NCBI GenBank assembly: GCA_024291935.2
Contig: CM044309.1
Location: 31,768,001-31,832,000, forward strand
Direction: 5' to 3'
Origin: Okapia johnstoni
Taxonomy: Eukaryota > Chordata > Mammalia > Artiodactyla > Giraffidae
Length of the DNA: 64,000 nucleotides
Shown here: positions 47,076-61,600 of the stretch, in pieces
Position numbering within the stretch: the stretch's first letter is position 1
Layout: each line of letters starts with the position of its first letter
The notes under the pieces: generated by a model
What the model was told of the DNA's origin: nothing
The model's input: only the letters and a program-made list of their open reading frames with translations
Databases searched by the model: none
Translations under genes and position numbers: made by a program

Positions 47076-47755
47076 ATGAGAAATGGGCTTGACATCTAAA
47101 ATAATACAGATTCGATTTTTTCCTCCTTGATTTTTATGTCAAAGACTCATATGTTGCCAAAGAGGGGACGCAGCCTTTCCTTGTTCTGTTCCTTTTGATG
47201 TAACTGCAGTGCGTCCCAGGGGGACTGTCCACCAGGCACTTGAAAATGAAGGAAGCAGCCTCAGGAAAGCAGTTAGTCCTGGGGGTCAGGCTGGCTGGTC
47301 ACCTGCACAGACACTGCCGAGGGGGAAATGGTAAGAAAACCAGAAAGAGGCTGATGACAGTATTGGAAATCACTATATATGAGTGGTAATGCTAAAAAAA
47401 TAAATATAAAGACTGTTGTAATCGTGGTTTGTGTAAATAAAGAGAACACTGGTACATATGTTTAGCCAATGGCATTTTACAGAAGGAGAAAATATCAAAG
47501 GAAACAAAAAGGATAAAGCTAAGGGAGCCAGTTATTTCCAGAAAACTCAAGAGCTTAAAAGTGAGAGGATGAATTTAAAAGTGAGCAGAGTTTCATAAGT
47601 TTGGTGGTAGATTAACCAGTGTTAATTTTACTATTAGTCGTACATACATATTTTATATGCTATTCTATATTATCAAATATTATATATACCCTTTTAAAGA
47701 GTGGAAATACACGCATGAGCCTAGGATTCCCTTTATAAACAATCATGAAGATTGT
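47076..47755. other. Unassigned
   Basis: No repeat or gene recognised. Confidence 0.4.
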
Positions 47756-48140
47756 CATTATTTTATTTTGAGGTATAGTTGATTTAAAATAGGTAAGTTT
47801 TAGGTGTACAACATAACAATTTGCAGTTTTTAAAGATTATACTCCATTTGTGGTTATTATAAAGTACTGGCTATATTCTCTGTGCTGTACAATCTATCCA
47901 TGTAGGTTTATTTTATACATAGTAGTTTGTACCTTGTAATCCTCTATGTCTCTATCTTACCCCTCCTCCCACTGGTAACCACTAGATTGTTCTTTCTATG
48001 AGTCTTTTGTTATATATATTCACTAGTTGGCTTTTTTTTTAGATTCCACATATAAGTGGTAATGTATAGTATCTGTCTTTCTTTGACTTATTTCACTTAG
48101 TATAATACCCTTCAAGTCCATCCACGTTGTGGCAGATTTT
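47756..48140 (-). mobile_element. L1 3' UTR, antisense
   Basis: 'ttgaggtatagttgatttaa', 'aagtactggctatattctct', 'ctcccactggtaaccacta' and 'gacttatttcacttagtata' run in antisense order without inversion. A useful reference for the inverted copy at 16805. Confidence 0.85.
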
Positions 48141-49410
48141 CATTCCAATCTCATTAACAGCCATCACCACCCAAGCCCCAAGTATAAAGCTAAAGGCCAT
48201 CTCCCACCCTGCTCTAACTGAAGGATGGCTCCAAAGAGATCTTCTCCAGGAAAAAGGTGGAGAAACCCTTAAAATGCCGAAAATAACCAACCCCTATACA
48301 ACTTGAACTTTCTCATAAATACTTGGATTAAGTATTGAATAAAATCCCCAGAAAGAAAGGCCATGAGGAAGTGACAGACAGGACGAAAAATCTGACTCTT
48401 AATTTCATCTCTGTAACATTTTTGCAGGCTTCTGCAAACCACCCCTCTTCTTTGCCCATCAGTTTTCTCACCAGTACAAATGAGAAGGTTGGATGATTCC
48501 AAACATTCATGCTGATTATGACCACTTCTTTCCCCTATATTTTCTGGGTCTTTCCATCAAGGCACACAAGCCTTCTGCTTCCTGAGAAGCTGCTGCAAAT
48601 TTTGGGGTTCCACTGGGGACCATCCTCAACAAAATGGCAGCGTGACTCACTGAAGTGCATTAATAAGCACTGCTGTAAATAACTTCCCTGCACTCAATAC
48701 CAGATGTTGCCAATAAATATTAGCCAAGTTAAGAACAAGAGTGAAAGGGGTCATTCAAGGAGAAGCACTTGGTTCTTAAGGTCGATGTATAAATGGTGAG
48801 AGACACAGCACATATTTGCATTCTGGAAGGAAAACGAGGGCAGCGTCTCCAAAACAAAATAATTGCTTCAGTGGATTAAACCGCATACTTGCATACACAT
48901 GCACACAAACAACACTGGAAATAAGCAACAATTCAGCCCAACAAGGTAGACCAGGTACACACTGAGCACTCAGTGATCCATTAGAGAAGAAACCATGAGC
49001 TAAAGGAAGTCACAGCAACAATATGGGATGGGAATGGTGGCTAACTGCTGTCAATTACAGACAAACACGAAATGGGGCACTAGGAAGACGTGCCCCATAA
49101 CGTCCTGACATTGGTAACAATCTCTGGGGCCCAGGAGAAAAGCTTTAAAATCTTCAAATAGCAGTTTCATTTTAGTTTGGTTGTTCAAAGTGAAAAGGGC
49201 ACTGAGAGTCTCCATCTGTTGAAAAGAAAGTCATGATCGATACTGACTTTAGAGGATTAGTTGAGCACACCCATCTTTGTCAGCGTTGTGCTTCGCTTGA
49301 AGTTCAACAAGATGCCTGCCTGTGAGGAGCTTAGGTTTGGGACAAACATCATTATATTGTTCTCAGATGCCACCTGGATTAAACTGATTAGGCTAGGCTT
49401 ATGCTACAGT
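48141..49410. other. Unassigned 1.3-kb stretch
   Basis: No repeat, gene or RNA recognised. Overlapping minus-strand frames at 48093-48525 show no domain. Confidence 0.45.
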
Positions 49411-49612
49411 AGGGCTTCGCTAGTGGCACAGTGGTTAAGAATCTGCCTGCAATGCAGGAGACATGGGTTTGATCTCTGGGTCAGGAAGATCCCCCGGAGA
49501 AGGAAATAGCAACCCACTGCAGTATTCTTACCTGCAGAATCCCATGGACAGAGGAGCCTGGCGGACTACAGTCCATTGGGTCACAGAGTTGGACACGACC
49601 TAGACTAAACGA
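49411..49612 (+). mobile_element. Bov-tA SINE
   Basis: Head agggcttcgctagtggcaca at 49411 and BovA body to 'gttggacacgacctagact'. No clear duplication. Confidence 0.93.
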
Positions 49613-50639
49613 CAACAAATGTTGCACTAACAAACATTCCTCAAACTCTTGGGACACAATGAAAATTTATTTCTTGCTTATACAAAGTCAGCTCCAAGTC
49701 AGCTCCAGGGCAGTCTCTGTGGTGACCTGGTGATCAAAGTTCCTTTGACTCTGTGCTCTGCCATCTGAGCTGGTAGCTATCACACTCCCCCAGGGGAGTT
49801 GGAAGTTTGCATCAGAGTGTTTGCTAGGCCCAGTCCATTAGGGCAGTGTGTTCCTCTTACAGGCCACTGTCTGGAACTAGGCATTCTGGGAGACTAGCAA
49901 GTGCAGTCTTACTAGAGCCCAGGAGGAGAGAAGTGGATGTTGGTGAACATATGTGACAACTATAATGACATCACTAATAAAGAGCAGAGACACACTCACA
50001 TCCCTACAGAAGTTAAGAAGCCTTCAAAGCTTAAAAACTACCTGCTGTTCATCCCCCCAACCCTTACTCCTTTTCCAACTGGCCATGCAATGCACTGGCC
50101 TCTTTCCACCAAATGCGTAAAGCAGTCCACAGTAGGCAAGCATGATGACGGGTGGGGGAGGGTAGAAAAAAAATAGCTGAAAAAAGTGAAGATGATCTAC
50201 TTCTACCCAAGTGCTTTCAGGCTATGTCATTACCCTTCAAACTGAAGAGCCTAGTCCTTAGGCTCAAAATTCAATAATGACAGGACAAGGCTAACAGTCC
50301 AAGGAGCAGCACAGAGTCAGGGAAGCCAGAGATATCACCCTTTAAAAGTAAGGACTCCTGAAATATCCCTTAGTGTCTACATACTTGATCCCTCTGCAAC
50401 ACACACACAGATGCACACCACAATGTGATACACGTGACCGCTGACCTATAGCTGTAGCCCAGACCACCCTTGGAAACTGGACTTGCAAGTTTAATGACTT
50501 ACTTGACATTTTCTCTTGGATGTAACTCTGAAATTGTAAAATTAATTATGGTCAAAAAGAAACTTCTGATTTTACCTCAAATCTTCCCCGAATAACATCC
50601 TCTTTCCTTGACATTTGTTTTCTTTTCATCTTACTAAAT
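49613..50639. other. Unassigned; possible old repeat near 49660-49900
   Basis: The stretch 'atttatttcttgcttatac' with 'cagtctctgtggtgacctgg' resembles an old interspersed repeat I cannot name. A small tandem, aagtcagctcc twice, lies at 49685-49706. Confidence 0.35.
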
Positions 50640-51365
50640 AACATGTGTCTGGTTAGCTGCTCAAACCACGAACTTAGTAGTCATCCTTGCTTCCTCCCTT
50701 TGCCTCATGGATTATACCTAATCTCATTTTCTCACTTCTGTCTTCAAAATAAACTCCAAATTTGCCCACTTCTCTCCATTTCTATTGGTATCACCATCTC
50801 TCACCTCCATCAACTCCAGTATCCACATCCTAGTCTATTTCTCCTCTTGGCTTGCTTCCAACCAACCCTCTGAGGAGCAGATGGGGTCTTCTCTTTGTAA
50901 GCCCCTCCCCTACCTGAAACCTTCCATCAATTTCTCCATCACACAAAGTCTAAGTTTCAGGCAAAACCACAGGATCCCTGACATCATCTTGAGCTATCTA
51001 CATAGCCGCCACATATAGGTCTCTTTCCTTTTCTCAGCAGGAGACACTCTTCCCTACAGGGCCCTGTACAAGCTGACTCTGGCCCAGGAAGTGTTGTCAG
51101 TCCCATCTTTTGGCAACGCTGCTCCTTTCTAACACTTAGATTTCATTTCAGAATGCACCCTTTCTCCCTTTCCTCCTTCAGTCCCCTAGACTCACCTCCG
51201 TCTTTATCTTCTACCTGTTTCTCAGACTTCAGTTGGTTTCCTTCCACATATATATAAGAACTTGTGCCATAGTACATGTTTGAGATCCAGTTTCCCCTTC
51301 TGTTTTATTCAATACAGTATCACCAGAGAAGGGGTCTAACACATACTTTGAATGTTGAATGATAT
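50640..51365 (+). mobile_element. L2 ORF2/3' fragment
   Basis: L2 blocks in order: 'gtcatccttgcttcctccct', 'tcaaaataaactccaaattt', 'acctccatcaactccagtat' and, at the end, 'gggtctaacacatactttga'. The coding frame is decayed. Confidence 0.65.
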
Positions 51366-51854
51366 GTGCACTTTAAGGAGATAAGTCATTTTCACTAAAT
51401 AAGAGAGGGCTTACTATACTTTTTATACTATGCTAGTGTCCTTTACACTGAAGGTCACAAACTAAACTCCCTATTGAAGCCTGGCAGGAAACCTCATGAA
51501 TGAAAAGGGCCAGGCATAGACAGAACCAAAGTAGAGAGACTATTCATCAAAAAGGGGCAGCTGCTGACAACTCCAGCTGGTACCAATTTAGGCTTATCAT
51601 TTCCAGATTTTTAAAAAAATTTCAAGAGAAGTGGGAAATCTGGAGTATTTAAAGGAAGAATGTTGGGGTTTTTCCACTGCTGAAGATTAATTTAAACCTT
51701 AAGTGTATGTGGGCAAACAAAACTTGTTGGTAGACCCAATATGGCTGCAGGCAGCCAATTCAAAACTTCTGCTGAAAAAAGTTATTTTCTCTAATCCATC
51801 TTGCCAAAATATTTTCCAAGGATAACGATGATACGAAGAACAACAATAGAAGCA
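51366..51854. other. Unassigned
   Basis: No repeat or gene recognised. Confidence 0.4.
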
Positions 51855-52085
51855 AACTTAACAGCATGCTTACTATATGCCAGGAGCCGTTTTGAGCATT
51901 TTATACATAAATTCCAGTGATACGAGCAACCACCCAAAGAGGTAGGCACTCTGATTATCCCCACTGGACAGATGAAGACACTGAGGCAGAGAAAGGACAA
52001 GAAATTGGCCCCAGGTTATATAGCTAGCAAGTAGCAAGGTAGAATGGGGAGTGGATCCCATGTCCCAGGTCAGTGTCCTTTACTA
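51855..52085 (-). mobile_element. MIR SINE
   Basis: Antisense MIR, nearly full length: 'cttactatatgccaggag', 'acagatgaagacactgag' and 'atatagctagcaagtagcaa'. Confidence 0.9.
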
Positions 52086-52190
52086 TGTTATATCAAGAGC
52101 AATCAAAATATTGAAATCACATATCCTCTATTTTAAAAAAGGTCTGCTTGATAACAAATCCAAGCTTTGATGCGTTTCTTTCTTCCATTT

Positions 52191-52393
52191 GGGTTCCCCT
52201 GGTGGCTCAGATGGTAAAGAATCCATCTGCAATTCAAGAGACCTGAGTTTGATCCCTGGGTCAGGAAGATCCCCTGGAGGAAGAAATGGCAACCCACTCC
52301 AGGATTCTGGCCTGGAGAATCCCATGGACAGAGGAGCCTGGAAGGCTACAGTCCATGAGGTCCTAAAGAGTCAGACACGACTAAGAGACTAAC
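52191..52393 (+). mobile_element. Bov-tA SINE
   Basis: Head gggttcccctggtggctcag at 52191 and BovA body to 'gtcagacacgactaagagac'. Confidence 0.95.
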
Positions 52394-52956
52394 ACTTTTA
52401 CTTTCTTTTCTGTTTGTTACAGTTCTGGCTACTTCTAAGTAGTTACTACTATTTGGGGCATTGATAGGATTAACCATCCTTTGTCTATTTAGTACAACAT
52501 GAGAAAAGGTTGGTATCAGATTTCTCCCCCCAAAAGATTACACAATGCGCAAGTTAGACATAGCGCATTTATGAGCTAAACTGCCTAATTATATAAAGAA
52601 TGGGGAAGCAATGAAGTTCAGCTTTTGGTGACATTTGGCCAAAATTCTATTAGGATTTGGCTTCAGCCTTGGTTTTTGGCAGGCCAAGTAGCCAAATGCC
52701 ATTTTGGCTCTAGTTTTGGCAACCTTGACCTTGTGCAAAATAATGATCATTTGGTCATGTGGGTTACTGACACCTCTGACCATCCCTGCACTGCTGGTGA
52801 CACAGATAGGGATGCTCCTTAGGGCTGATTATTGCTATATGAAAATTCCCTTTCCAGTAAAAGTAGGTATTTTACATGTAATTAAGCTAACCTCCTGGCT
52901 TGTTTTTATATTAAAAGTTAATCAGCCAGGTGAAAATTAAATGCACATTGATTACA
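52394..52956. other. Unassigned, with a TTGGC/GCCAA cluster
   Basis: Between 52635 and 52720 the pentamers TTGGC (five times) and GCCAA (three times) are strongly over-represented. No repeat or gene is otherwise recognised. Confidence 0.5.
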
Positions 52957-53600
52957 AGAATTCATTTAAACGACAAATAATTGTGTCCCTATGATGTACC
53001 AAGCAGTTTACCATTTTTGGGATAGATCAAAAACAAAACAGGTCCCTGCCCTCACAAAATTTACATTTGGAAGGATGACATAAAATAATAGTACATGTCA
53101 TAGATAAGAAGATGATACACTGTTTTAGAACGTGATGGGTATGTTGAGTGTGGGAGTGGGAATAACGAAAGAGTCAGGGATCCAAAGCACTGGGAAAGAG
53201 GTCATTATTTAAATACAACAGCCCAGCAGGCTTCACTGAGGTTACAGTTGAATAAAGGTTTTGAGAAAATCGAGGAGTGAGTCTTGGGCATCCTGAGAAA
53301 AAGAAGCTGCAGGCACAGGGGAGAAGCAGTACAAGGGCTCCCAGGTGGGAAGATACTCGGTTTAATCCAGAAGCAGCCTGAACATGAAGAGTGTAGCAGC
53401 AGATGATCCGAGTGACTTACCAGGGAACAGATCATGCAGAGCCCTGGAGGGCACTAAAAGGACCCCGGCTTTTAATTCGAAGAAAATGGGGAGCAATGAG
53501 AGGAGTTTGAGCAGAGGAACAACGTGATCTGACAGGCACATGAATGAGATCATTCCAGCTACTGAACTGAAAATCCTGCTGTACAGTACTGTGAAAACAT
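52957..53600 (+). mobile_element. Old mammalian interspersed repeat (unnamed)
   Basis: Blocks such as 'aggtccctgccctcacaaaa', 'cagatcatgcagagccctgg', 'aaatggggagcaatgagagg' and 'aacgtgatctgacaggcac' follow a widespread old mammalian repeat. The same family hosts the BovB at 55913. I cannot give the family name with confidence. Confidence 0.6.
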
Positions 53601-54159
53601 CTTTTAAGAAGGAAAACCACAGGGATGGCAATGAAATTCAGCTTGATCTTGAGAACGCTTAAAAAGGATCTTCTTTAAACACAGTCCTAAGCTTTCATTT
53701 ATGGGATTGTTTCAATGAAACTGCCCCATGAGCTACAACTAACCTGGCAAGCCCAAGAGTTGAAGTCTTCATTTCAGTCAGTTTTCAGTGGAGAGGATGA
53801 AAGTTCAATGACTTGGTAATATCATCATTAGCATGACCTGCAGAGGCAGAGCTTGACCAAAACATCTGTTGCTCCTCCACTGATCTCAGTTGAAAAGAGT
53901 ATATTTTCAGTATCACAAATGCGCACTATAAAAACCACAGGAGCCAATAGCTGTGAGAAATTATTACCACTCCACTACAATGGCAATTAAAAAAAATATC
54001 TGCTTGGTATAAATTTAAGTTGTAATAAACAGGTATTCCTATTAGTGTTTCCTTGTATGCCAGACATTCCTTCTATGATGAAGATATTCAACTTCAGCCA
54101 AATAGTGACTGGACACTCCATCATTTGGCATTTGACCAAAATGCACATTTGGTATATAT
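53601..54159. other. Unassigned
   Basis: No repeat or gene recognised. Confidence 0.4.
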
Positions 54160-54546
54160 TCTGAACCAAATGTTTGTGGCCCCTCCTCAATTCACAGGCT
54201 GAAGCTCTTACCCCCAATGTGATGGTATTTGGAAGTAGGGCCTTTAGGAGATAATTAGGTGTAGATGAGGTCATGAGTATGGGGCCCCATGATAGGATCA
54301 GCAACCTTTTCAGAAGAGAAAGAGAGACTAGAGCTCACTTTTTCTCCATCACGTGACGATACCGGCAGAACGCTTCCATTAGCAAGTCAAGAAGAGGGCC
54401 CTCGTCTGGAACCAAATTGACTGACATCTTGATCTTGGACTTCCCAGCCTCCAAAACTGTGACAAATACATGTCTATTATTGAAGCTACCTAGTCTATGT
54501 TATAAACTATGTTATTTTGTTATAGCATCCCAAGCTGTTATAACAA
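54160..54546 (+). mobile_element. MLT1-type (MaLR) solitary LTR
   Basis: The LTR layout is clear: start 'tgaaccaaatgtttgtggcc', 'ccccaatgtgatggtatttg', 'gatcttggacttcccagcct' and the terminal 'tattttgttatagcatccc'. It is solitary and no internal retroviral sequence adjoins it. Confidence 0.82.
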
Positions 54547-55090
54547 AATATGTATGGTCACATGTAACAGCAACATTTGAAAACTATTTCTCATTCATAA
54601 ATCCCTGGCAATAATGTTTGAGGTGTTGTCTGATACCTGGTGGTCTGATTCTCTGTTTAAGACTTCCTGATCATTTAAGGAGAAGCTGCTGCTTTCTTTT
54701 ATCTTCTGGTTTTGACTTCAAGGCAATGGGGGAAAAGTTAGGGGAGTCAGCTGATGCTTGTACTGAGGATTATGAAGAGAGCTGTGGGTGGGGGTGGAAT
54801 CTTGGCCACCCATGGAGGGAGCAGAGAGATTACAGGTACTGATGTGCAGGTCGGAGACTTTTTAACTAAGGGAAGTTTGGAATGCCAACCACAGACCACA
54901 AACAGGTATTTCTCTAGTCTAAGGGACAAGTTAGAACTGTGAAGATGAAGGGTAACTCAATAGCTATGGATGCAACCCTTGCTTGTCCTGTGGACAACGT
55001 TCCACTTGCACCCACCATCCAGAAAAGCATCCTCTGCCACTAACGGTCATCACAGCAAGACGGATCCTCCCGCTTGCCTCTACAGAGGCT
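54547..55090. other. Unassigned
   Basis: No repeat or gene recognised. Confidence 0.4.
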
Positions 55091-55426
55091 AAAGATAGTA
55101 GAGTGGAGTGAGCGAAAGTCGTTCAGTTGTGTCCAAATCTTTGTGACCTCATGGACTATACAATCCATGGAATTCTCCAGGCCAGAATACTGGAGTGGGT
55201 AGCCTTTCCCTTCTCCAGGGCATCTTCCCAACCCAGGGATCAAACCCAGTTTCCCGCATTGCAGGCAGATTCTTTACCAGCTGAGCCACAAGGGAAGCCC
55301 AAGAATACTGGAGTGGGTAGTATTTCTCTTCTCCAGTGGATCTTCCCAACCCAGGAATCGAATTGGGGTCTCCTGTGTTGCAGGTGGATTCTTTACCAAC
55401 TGAGCTATCAGGAAAGCCCAAAGATA
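55091..55426 (-). mobile_element. Composite Bov-tA SINE, second copy
   Basis: Same architecture as at 6363: BovA body, tRNA-like head, partial BovA from 'aagaatactggagtgggtag' (junction 55300/55301) and a second head. A 7-bp duplication aaagata lies at 55091-55097 and 55420-55426 and encloses the whole composite, so it inserted as one unit. Confidence 0.88.
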
Positions 55427-56649
55427 AATACTATGGGGCAAAAGAAAGGAAGATCCAGAGGCAAAGAACTTCTGGGTCACATGAACTAACATTTCATTTA
55501 TCAGAAGTGTATTCTTTATGATGTGTTGGACACTGCAGCAGACACTGATGCTGTACCAGTGAATAAGACAGAGAAGATCACTGCTGTCAAGGAGTTTACA
55601 TTCTACTGGAGAGACAGAAAATAAACAGGATGATTTCAGACAGAAGAAGCTCCATAAAGGACACACCATGGTATCACAAAGCGTGACTGAAGTGGTCAGG
55701 CCTCTCTGCAGAGAAACACTTGAGCTGGGACCTATGTGACAAGGAACCAAGGTGCAATGATAAAGGAGGCAAATATAGGCAGACAGGATGGCAGGTACCA
55801 ATGCGCTCAAGAGAGAGCATGACTTTAGCATTTTCCAGAAACAGAAAGACAAGTATGTCTGGAGCTCAGACGACCAGAGCAAAGTCTGATATGAGGTGAG
55901 ATTGGGGAGGCCGTCATTGACTGTCCCAAAGTCTTTGACTGTCTGAATCACAATAAACTGTGGAAAATTCTGAAAGAGATGGGAATACCAGACCACCTGA
56001 CCTGTCTCTTGAGAAACCTGTATGCAGATCAGGAAGCAACAGTTAGAACTGGACATGGAACAACAGACTTGTTCCAAATAGGAAAAGGAGTACGTCAAGG
56101 CTGTATATTGTCACCCTGCTTATTTAACTTATATGCAGAGTACATCATGAGAAACGCTGGGCTAGAGGAAGCACAAGCTAGAATCAAGATTGCCAGGAGA
56201 AATATCAATAACCTCAGATATGCAGATGACACCACCCTTATGGCAGAAAGTGAAGAAGAACTAAAGAGCCTCTTGATGAAAGTGAAAGAGGAGAGTGAAA
56301 AAATTGGCTTAAAGCTCAAGGTTCAGAAAACTAAGATCACGGCATCCGGTCCCATCACTTCATGGCAAATAGATGGGGAAACAGTGGCTGACTTTATTTT
56401 TCTGGGCTCCAAAATCACTGCAGATGGTGATTGCAGCTATGAAATTAAAAGACGCTTACTCCTTGGAAGGAAAGTTATGACCAACCTAGATAGCATATTA
56501 AAAAGCAGAGACATTACTTTGCCAGCAAAGGTCCATCTAGTCAAGGCTATGGTTTTTCCAGTGGTCATGTACGGATGTGAGATTTGGAGTATAAAGAAAG
56601 CTGAGTGCTGAAGAATTGATGCTTTTGAACTGTGGTGTTGGAGAAGACT

Positions 56650-57729
<1,080 letters not shown>

Positions 57730-58110
57730 CTAAAGGAGATCAGTCCTGGATGTTCATTGGAGGGACTGATGTTGAAGCTGAAACTCCACCTTTGGCCACC
57801 TCATGTGAAGAACTGCCTCATTGGAAAAGACCCTGATGCTGGGAAACATTGAGGGCAGAAGAAGGGGATGACCGAGGATGAGATGGTTGGATGGCATCAC
57901 TGACTCAATGGACATGGGTTTGGGTGGACGCTGGGAGTTGGTGGTGGACAGGGAGGCCTGGCGTGCTGTGGTTCATGGGGTCACAAGGAGTTGGACACGA
58001 CTGAGTGACTGAACTGAACTGGGGAGGCCAAGCAAAGCCTAAATGTCTTGGATTCTCACTGTAGGAATGAGTCTGGATTTTTACTTTAAGTGAAAAGGAT
58101 GCTAAGAAGG

Positions 58111-58403
58111 TATGTGGTATCCTTTAATTCAAGATCGTTGTGAGGGAAGAGTATCACAGAAGGGCAGGAGTGAAGTGGAAGACAGTCAAGAGATAGTGAG
58201 GTGGGTCTGGGTGACAGCAGCAGATGTGGGAACATGAGTAGATTTCAGAATAAGGAGTAGGGGGAGAATGAACACGATGAGTTGATGGATAATCTATCTT
58301 TGAACAGCAGAACAGCCTCTACAATTCACATTTTTTCTACATAATGCAACATACTATTTTTTCAACTCAATCATTATTACAAAATCATTCTCTTTCTCAA
58401 TGT
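58111..58403. other. Unassigned, possibly remainder of the old repeat
   Basis: Purine-rich sequence such as 'agagatagtgaggtgggtct' may continue the old repeat, but I cannot support it. Confidence 0.35.
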
Positions 58404-58650
58404 ATGAGTGATATCTTGCTGCCTGCTAAGTCTCTTCAGTCGTGTCTGACTCTTTGCAACCCTATGGACTGTAGCCCACCAGGCTCCTTTGTCCATGGGA
58501 ATCTCCAGGCAAGACTACTGGAATGGGCTGCCATGCCCTCCTCCAGGGTATCTTCCCGACCCAAGGACTGAACCTGCATCTTTTACGTCTCCTGCAGTGG
58601 CGGGCGGGTTCTTTACCACTAGCGCCACCTGGGAAGCCCCATGAGAGATA
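58404..58650 (-). mobile_element. Bov-tA SINE
   Basis: Antisense BovA and tRNA-like head (58414-58640). The flanks atgagtgata (58404-58413) and atgagagata (58641-58650) are a 10-base duplication with one mismatch. Confidence 0.94.
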
Positions 58651-61600
58651 ATAGGGCAGTTTAAAATGATGTACTACTTATTACCACGCTTTTTCCTGTT
58701 ACAACTATTAACTTTCCGCAAGTTATACACAAATAGAACATAAGTGTTAGCCATTTGTATATTTACAGAGAGGAGAGAAGAGAAGGCAGGGCATTCTTAT
58801 AAAATGACTTAAAGTGTCCTTTCCCCACACACCCTCTCCCAATATTTGTCCAGAATCCTGGGTGTACAGTGTCTAGAGCCGACCTGTCCAGTGCCTCCCA
58901 TTGGCCGAGGTGCAACTGAGACATCATGGAGCAGGGAAGACACACAGACGTGGACCTACACCACTGGTCCACCTGTAGGCATCTCAATGAAATACATCCA
59001 CTTCTGCAAAGTCACATGGGGACTGCAACACCCACCACGAAGAACCAGTTACTGTCTGGCTTTTTATAGCCAAAGGCTGCAAATCGCATGGTCATCTGAG
59101 TCCAAGTATTCATAGTTCAAAAGCAACTATGATGTAGGATACCTGGAAAAGCCAAAATATACTTGAAAATCTTATGCAACAATACACATTTTATAAAAAT
59201 GTCTTAGTATCTGTCTGTGTGTGCAGGGAGAGAGAGGGTCAAAGGGGAAAAAGTGTATGTATATGTTCAGAGATGCTGTGCATCTAGTGAACTACAATGT
59301 CCCTCACTTGGAACAAGCATCAGCCCTCAAGCTATAGGTACAGACAAAGGTCCAACCTGTTTTCTTTTACCACCTTCTGTTCTTCATCTTACTTGGCCTT
59401 AAGCTTCTCCCAACTTCTGTTTTATCTTCTTCTTGAGTTCTTCACTTGGCTGAATTGACCAGGGCTCTCAGATGCCTCTAGGCCTTTCCAATGTCACCCA
59501 TCAAGGACTCGGAGTCTTTTCAACACAACCACAGAAGCAGATCACTGCTGTCACGTGTGCCTCCTATGTTTGTCTTTTTCTTAGGTACAAATTACACACT
59601 TGCCTTTATATGCAATTTAATGCCTTTAATGCGTGCAATTCTGAAATCTCTCAATCAGTTCTGATGGGCATGACTCTGTGACTGTTGTCATGGTTGAAAA
59701 GTTTACATATCGATCCCCAGCATTTCAGACTGGAAAAGAAAAGCATTTGGGCAGAGTGCTACCAGACAAGCCACCCCTAGGACTCACCCTTTCTTCCAGA
59801 AGCCTATCTTTGCTGTGTCAAGTTGTCAATGGAACTGTAACTGGGCTCTGATCCACCCACTGATACAGGCTCCACTTCCCCCGAGGCCAGCTTTCCATTC
59901 TATCCTCAAATGGCATGCACTACAGTCTAGGTACACAAGAAAAGGAATACTAACCAAGTGGCTGCAAGCACCTGTTGTTTTGTATAGACTGGTCAGCACA
60001 ACAGAGTGGCAAGCTCTGGCCATGTGTCAGAATTACGATGTTTTAGACTAGGCTGTGCCACTACTAGCCTCAAGATTTTGAGAAGGCATGTCATCTCATC
60101 ACCACCTATGCAATAAATTAGTTAGTAGGATGCTCCCTAAGGTGCCTTCTTGGTTGATTACTCCATGGAACTATGGCTCCAATGCATGCTCCATTGTCAC
60201 ATTTTTCAGAGCTCAACACTTCAGTTATAAATGCTTACCTTTTCAAATACGGGTTGACTGCACTTTCTCCTGAGATCTTTCCAAGTGTTCAGTGCATGTG
60301 CAGGAGGGGCCTGGAACTCACATAGCATGAAGTCATTTTGGCTTATCTCTCTTGTTCTGACCCCTGACAATTCTTAACTAAGTATGTGGTCATTATGTTT
60401 CCCATGCATCATGTCCTTTCCTATCACTGGTGACAGTATATTGGGTTGGCAGCCTCTTTTGGAGACATTCTTACTCCCTGAGCCAAGAAATGCAGATAGC
60501 CAAGAATTAGATCATTCTATCCCCAAATTGCTATAGGCCTTCTCAGAGGCAGCTGAGCAATGTGATTTGATCAAGGTTAAGCACAATCCCCCCTTCATCT
60601 TTAACCCAAGTCAGAATTCTCTGAGCTTTCTGTTTCAATCCCAGATTATGCTTCCTTTCCCACTCTTACAAACATCCACCAGCTGCCCTCCAGTCAGCTC
60701 TTATTTATCCACCTGTGGCTTATCCCAAGCACTGGGCTTTCTCCTCCTCCCGCCTCCAGCACCAAACTCCAGGCCAGCTCCTTTAACTCTGTGCCAAAGA
60801 AACACAAACTAAATCTAATATTAGCCTAATGAGAAAAGGCTATCTACTGCCAAAGATTCACATAATGCATCCCAGAGCCAAATGCGGGCAATTATTCACT
60901 GTTTGGGATGCTGGCACTGCTTCTCCCTTATATAATGTAGCAATCAGGATCTACTGCGTTTCTCCCCAAGAAAGAAAGAATACAGGCAGTGTTTTAACCT
61001 CTTCCTTTGTCTCATTGGCCTGATCCTCGGTATAACATATTCTCTTTTCTTTCCAAATAAATCAATCATTTGTACATTTAATGTTAAAGAGATGAAAAAA
61101 ATCCTGGTTTTAGAGTCATTACACTTAGATTTCAATTACATGTTCCTCCACTTTTTAGCCAGAAGCTAAGTTTTGGCAAGTCATTCTCAGTTTTCACGGT
61201 TGCAAGATGGAAAGTTTATAAATAAAAACATAGGGGTAAATCACACCTAAACAAGAGACACACAGAAAGCCATCAATCCTCTCGATCATTATTCTGATTC
61301 ACTGCTTTACATGCTCTGGTGAATCAGCATTGCTGGTATGAAAAAATAAAGATTAACTTTATGAAACCCTTACTTTATAGGCATGAAAACACAGGGTGAG
61401 TTTCTTCATAAGCACCTAGAAGATCAAGTCTAGAAGTCAAGAGTTTCGATTTCCCAATGCTGTATTTAGGCCACTTGTGAGGACACAGTCCAGAATTTCA
61501 AGGTGGGGAACAGCCAGGATGCTGTCTACCGATGGGCTGATCTTAGTCCAGATCCTGACTTGCTATGGAAATGCAAATTCCAACCATCAGACAACTGAGG

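Noticed and set aside
54160..54546. A provirus at the MLT1-type LTR
   Set aside because: Only a solitary old LTR is present, with no internal coding sequence on either side.
55274..56098. 274-residue minus-strand open frame
   Set aside because: It crosses a SINE, the old repeat and antisense BovB, so it is a chance frame over unrelated elements.
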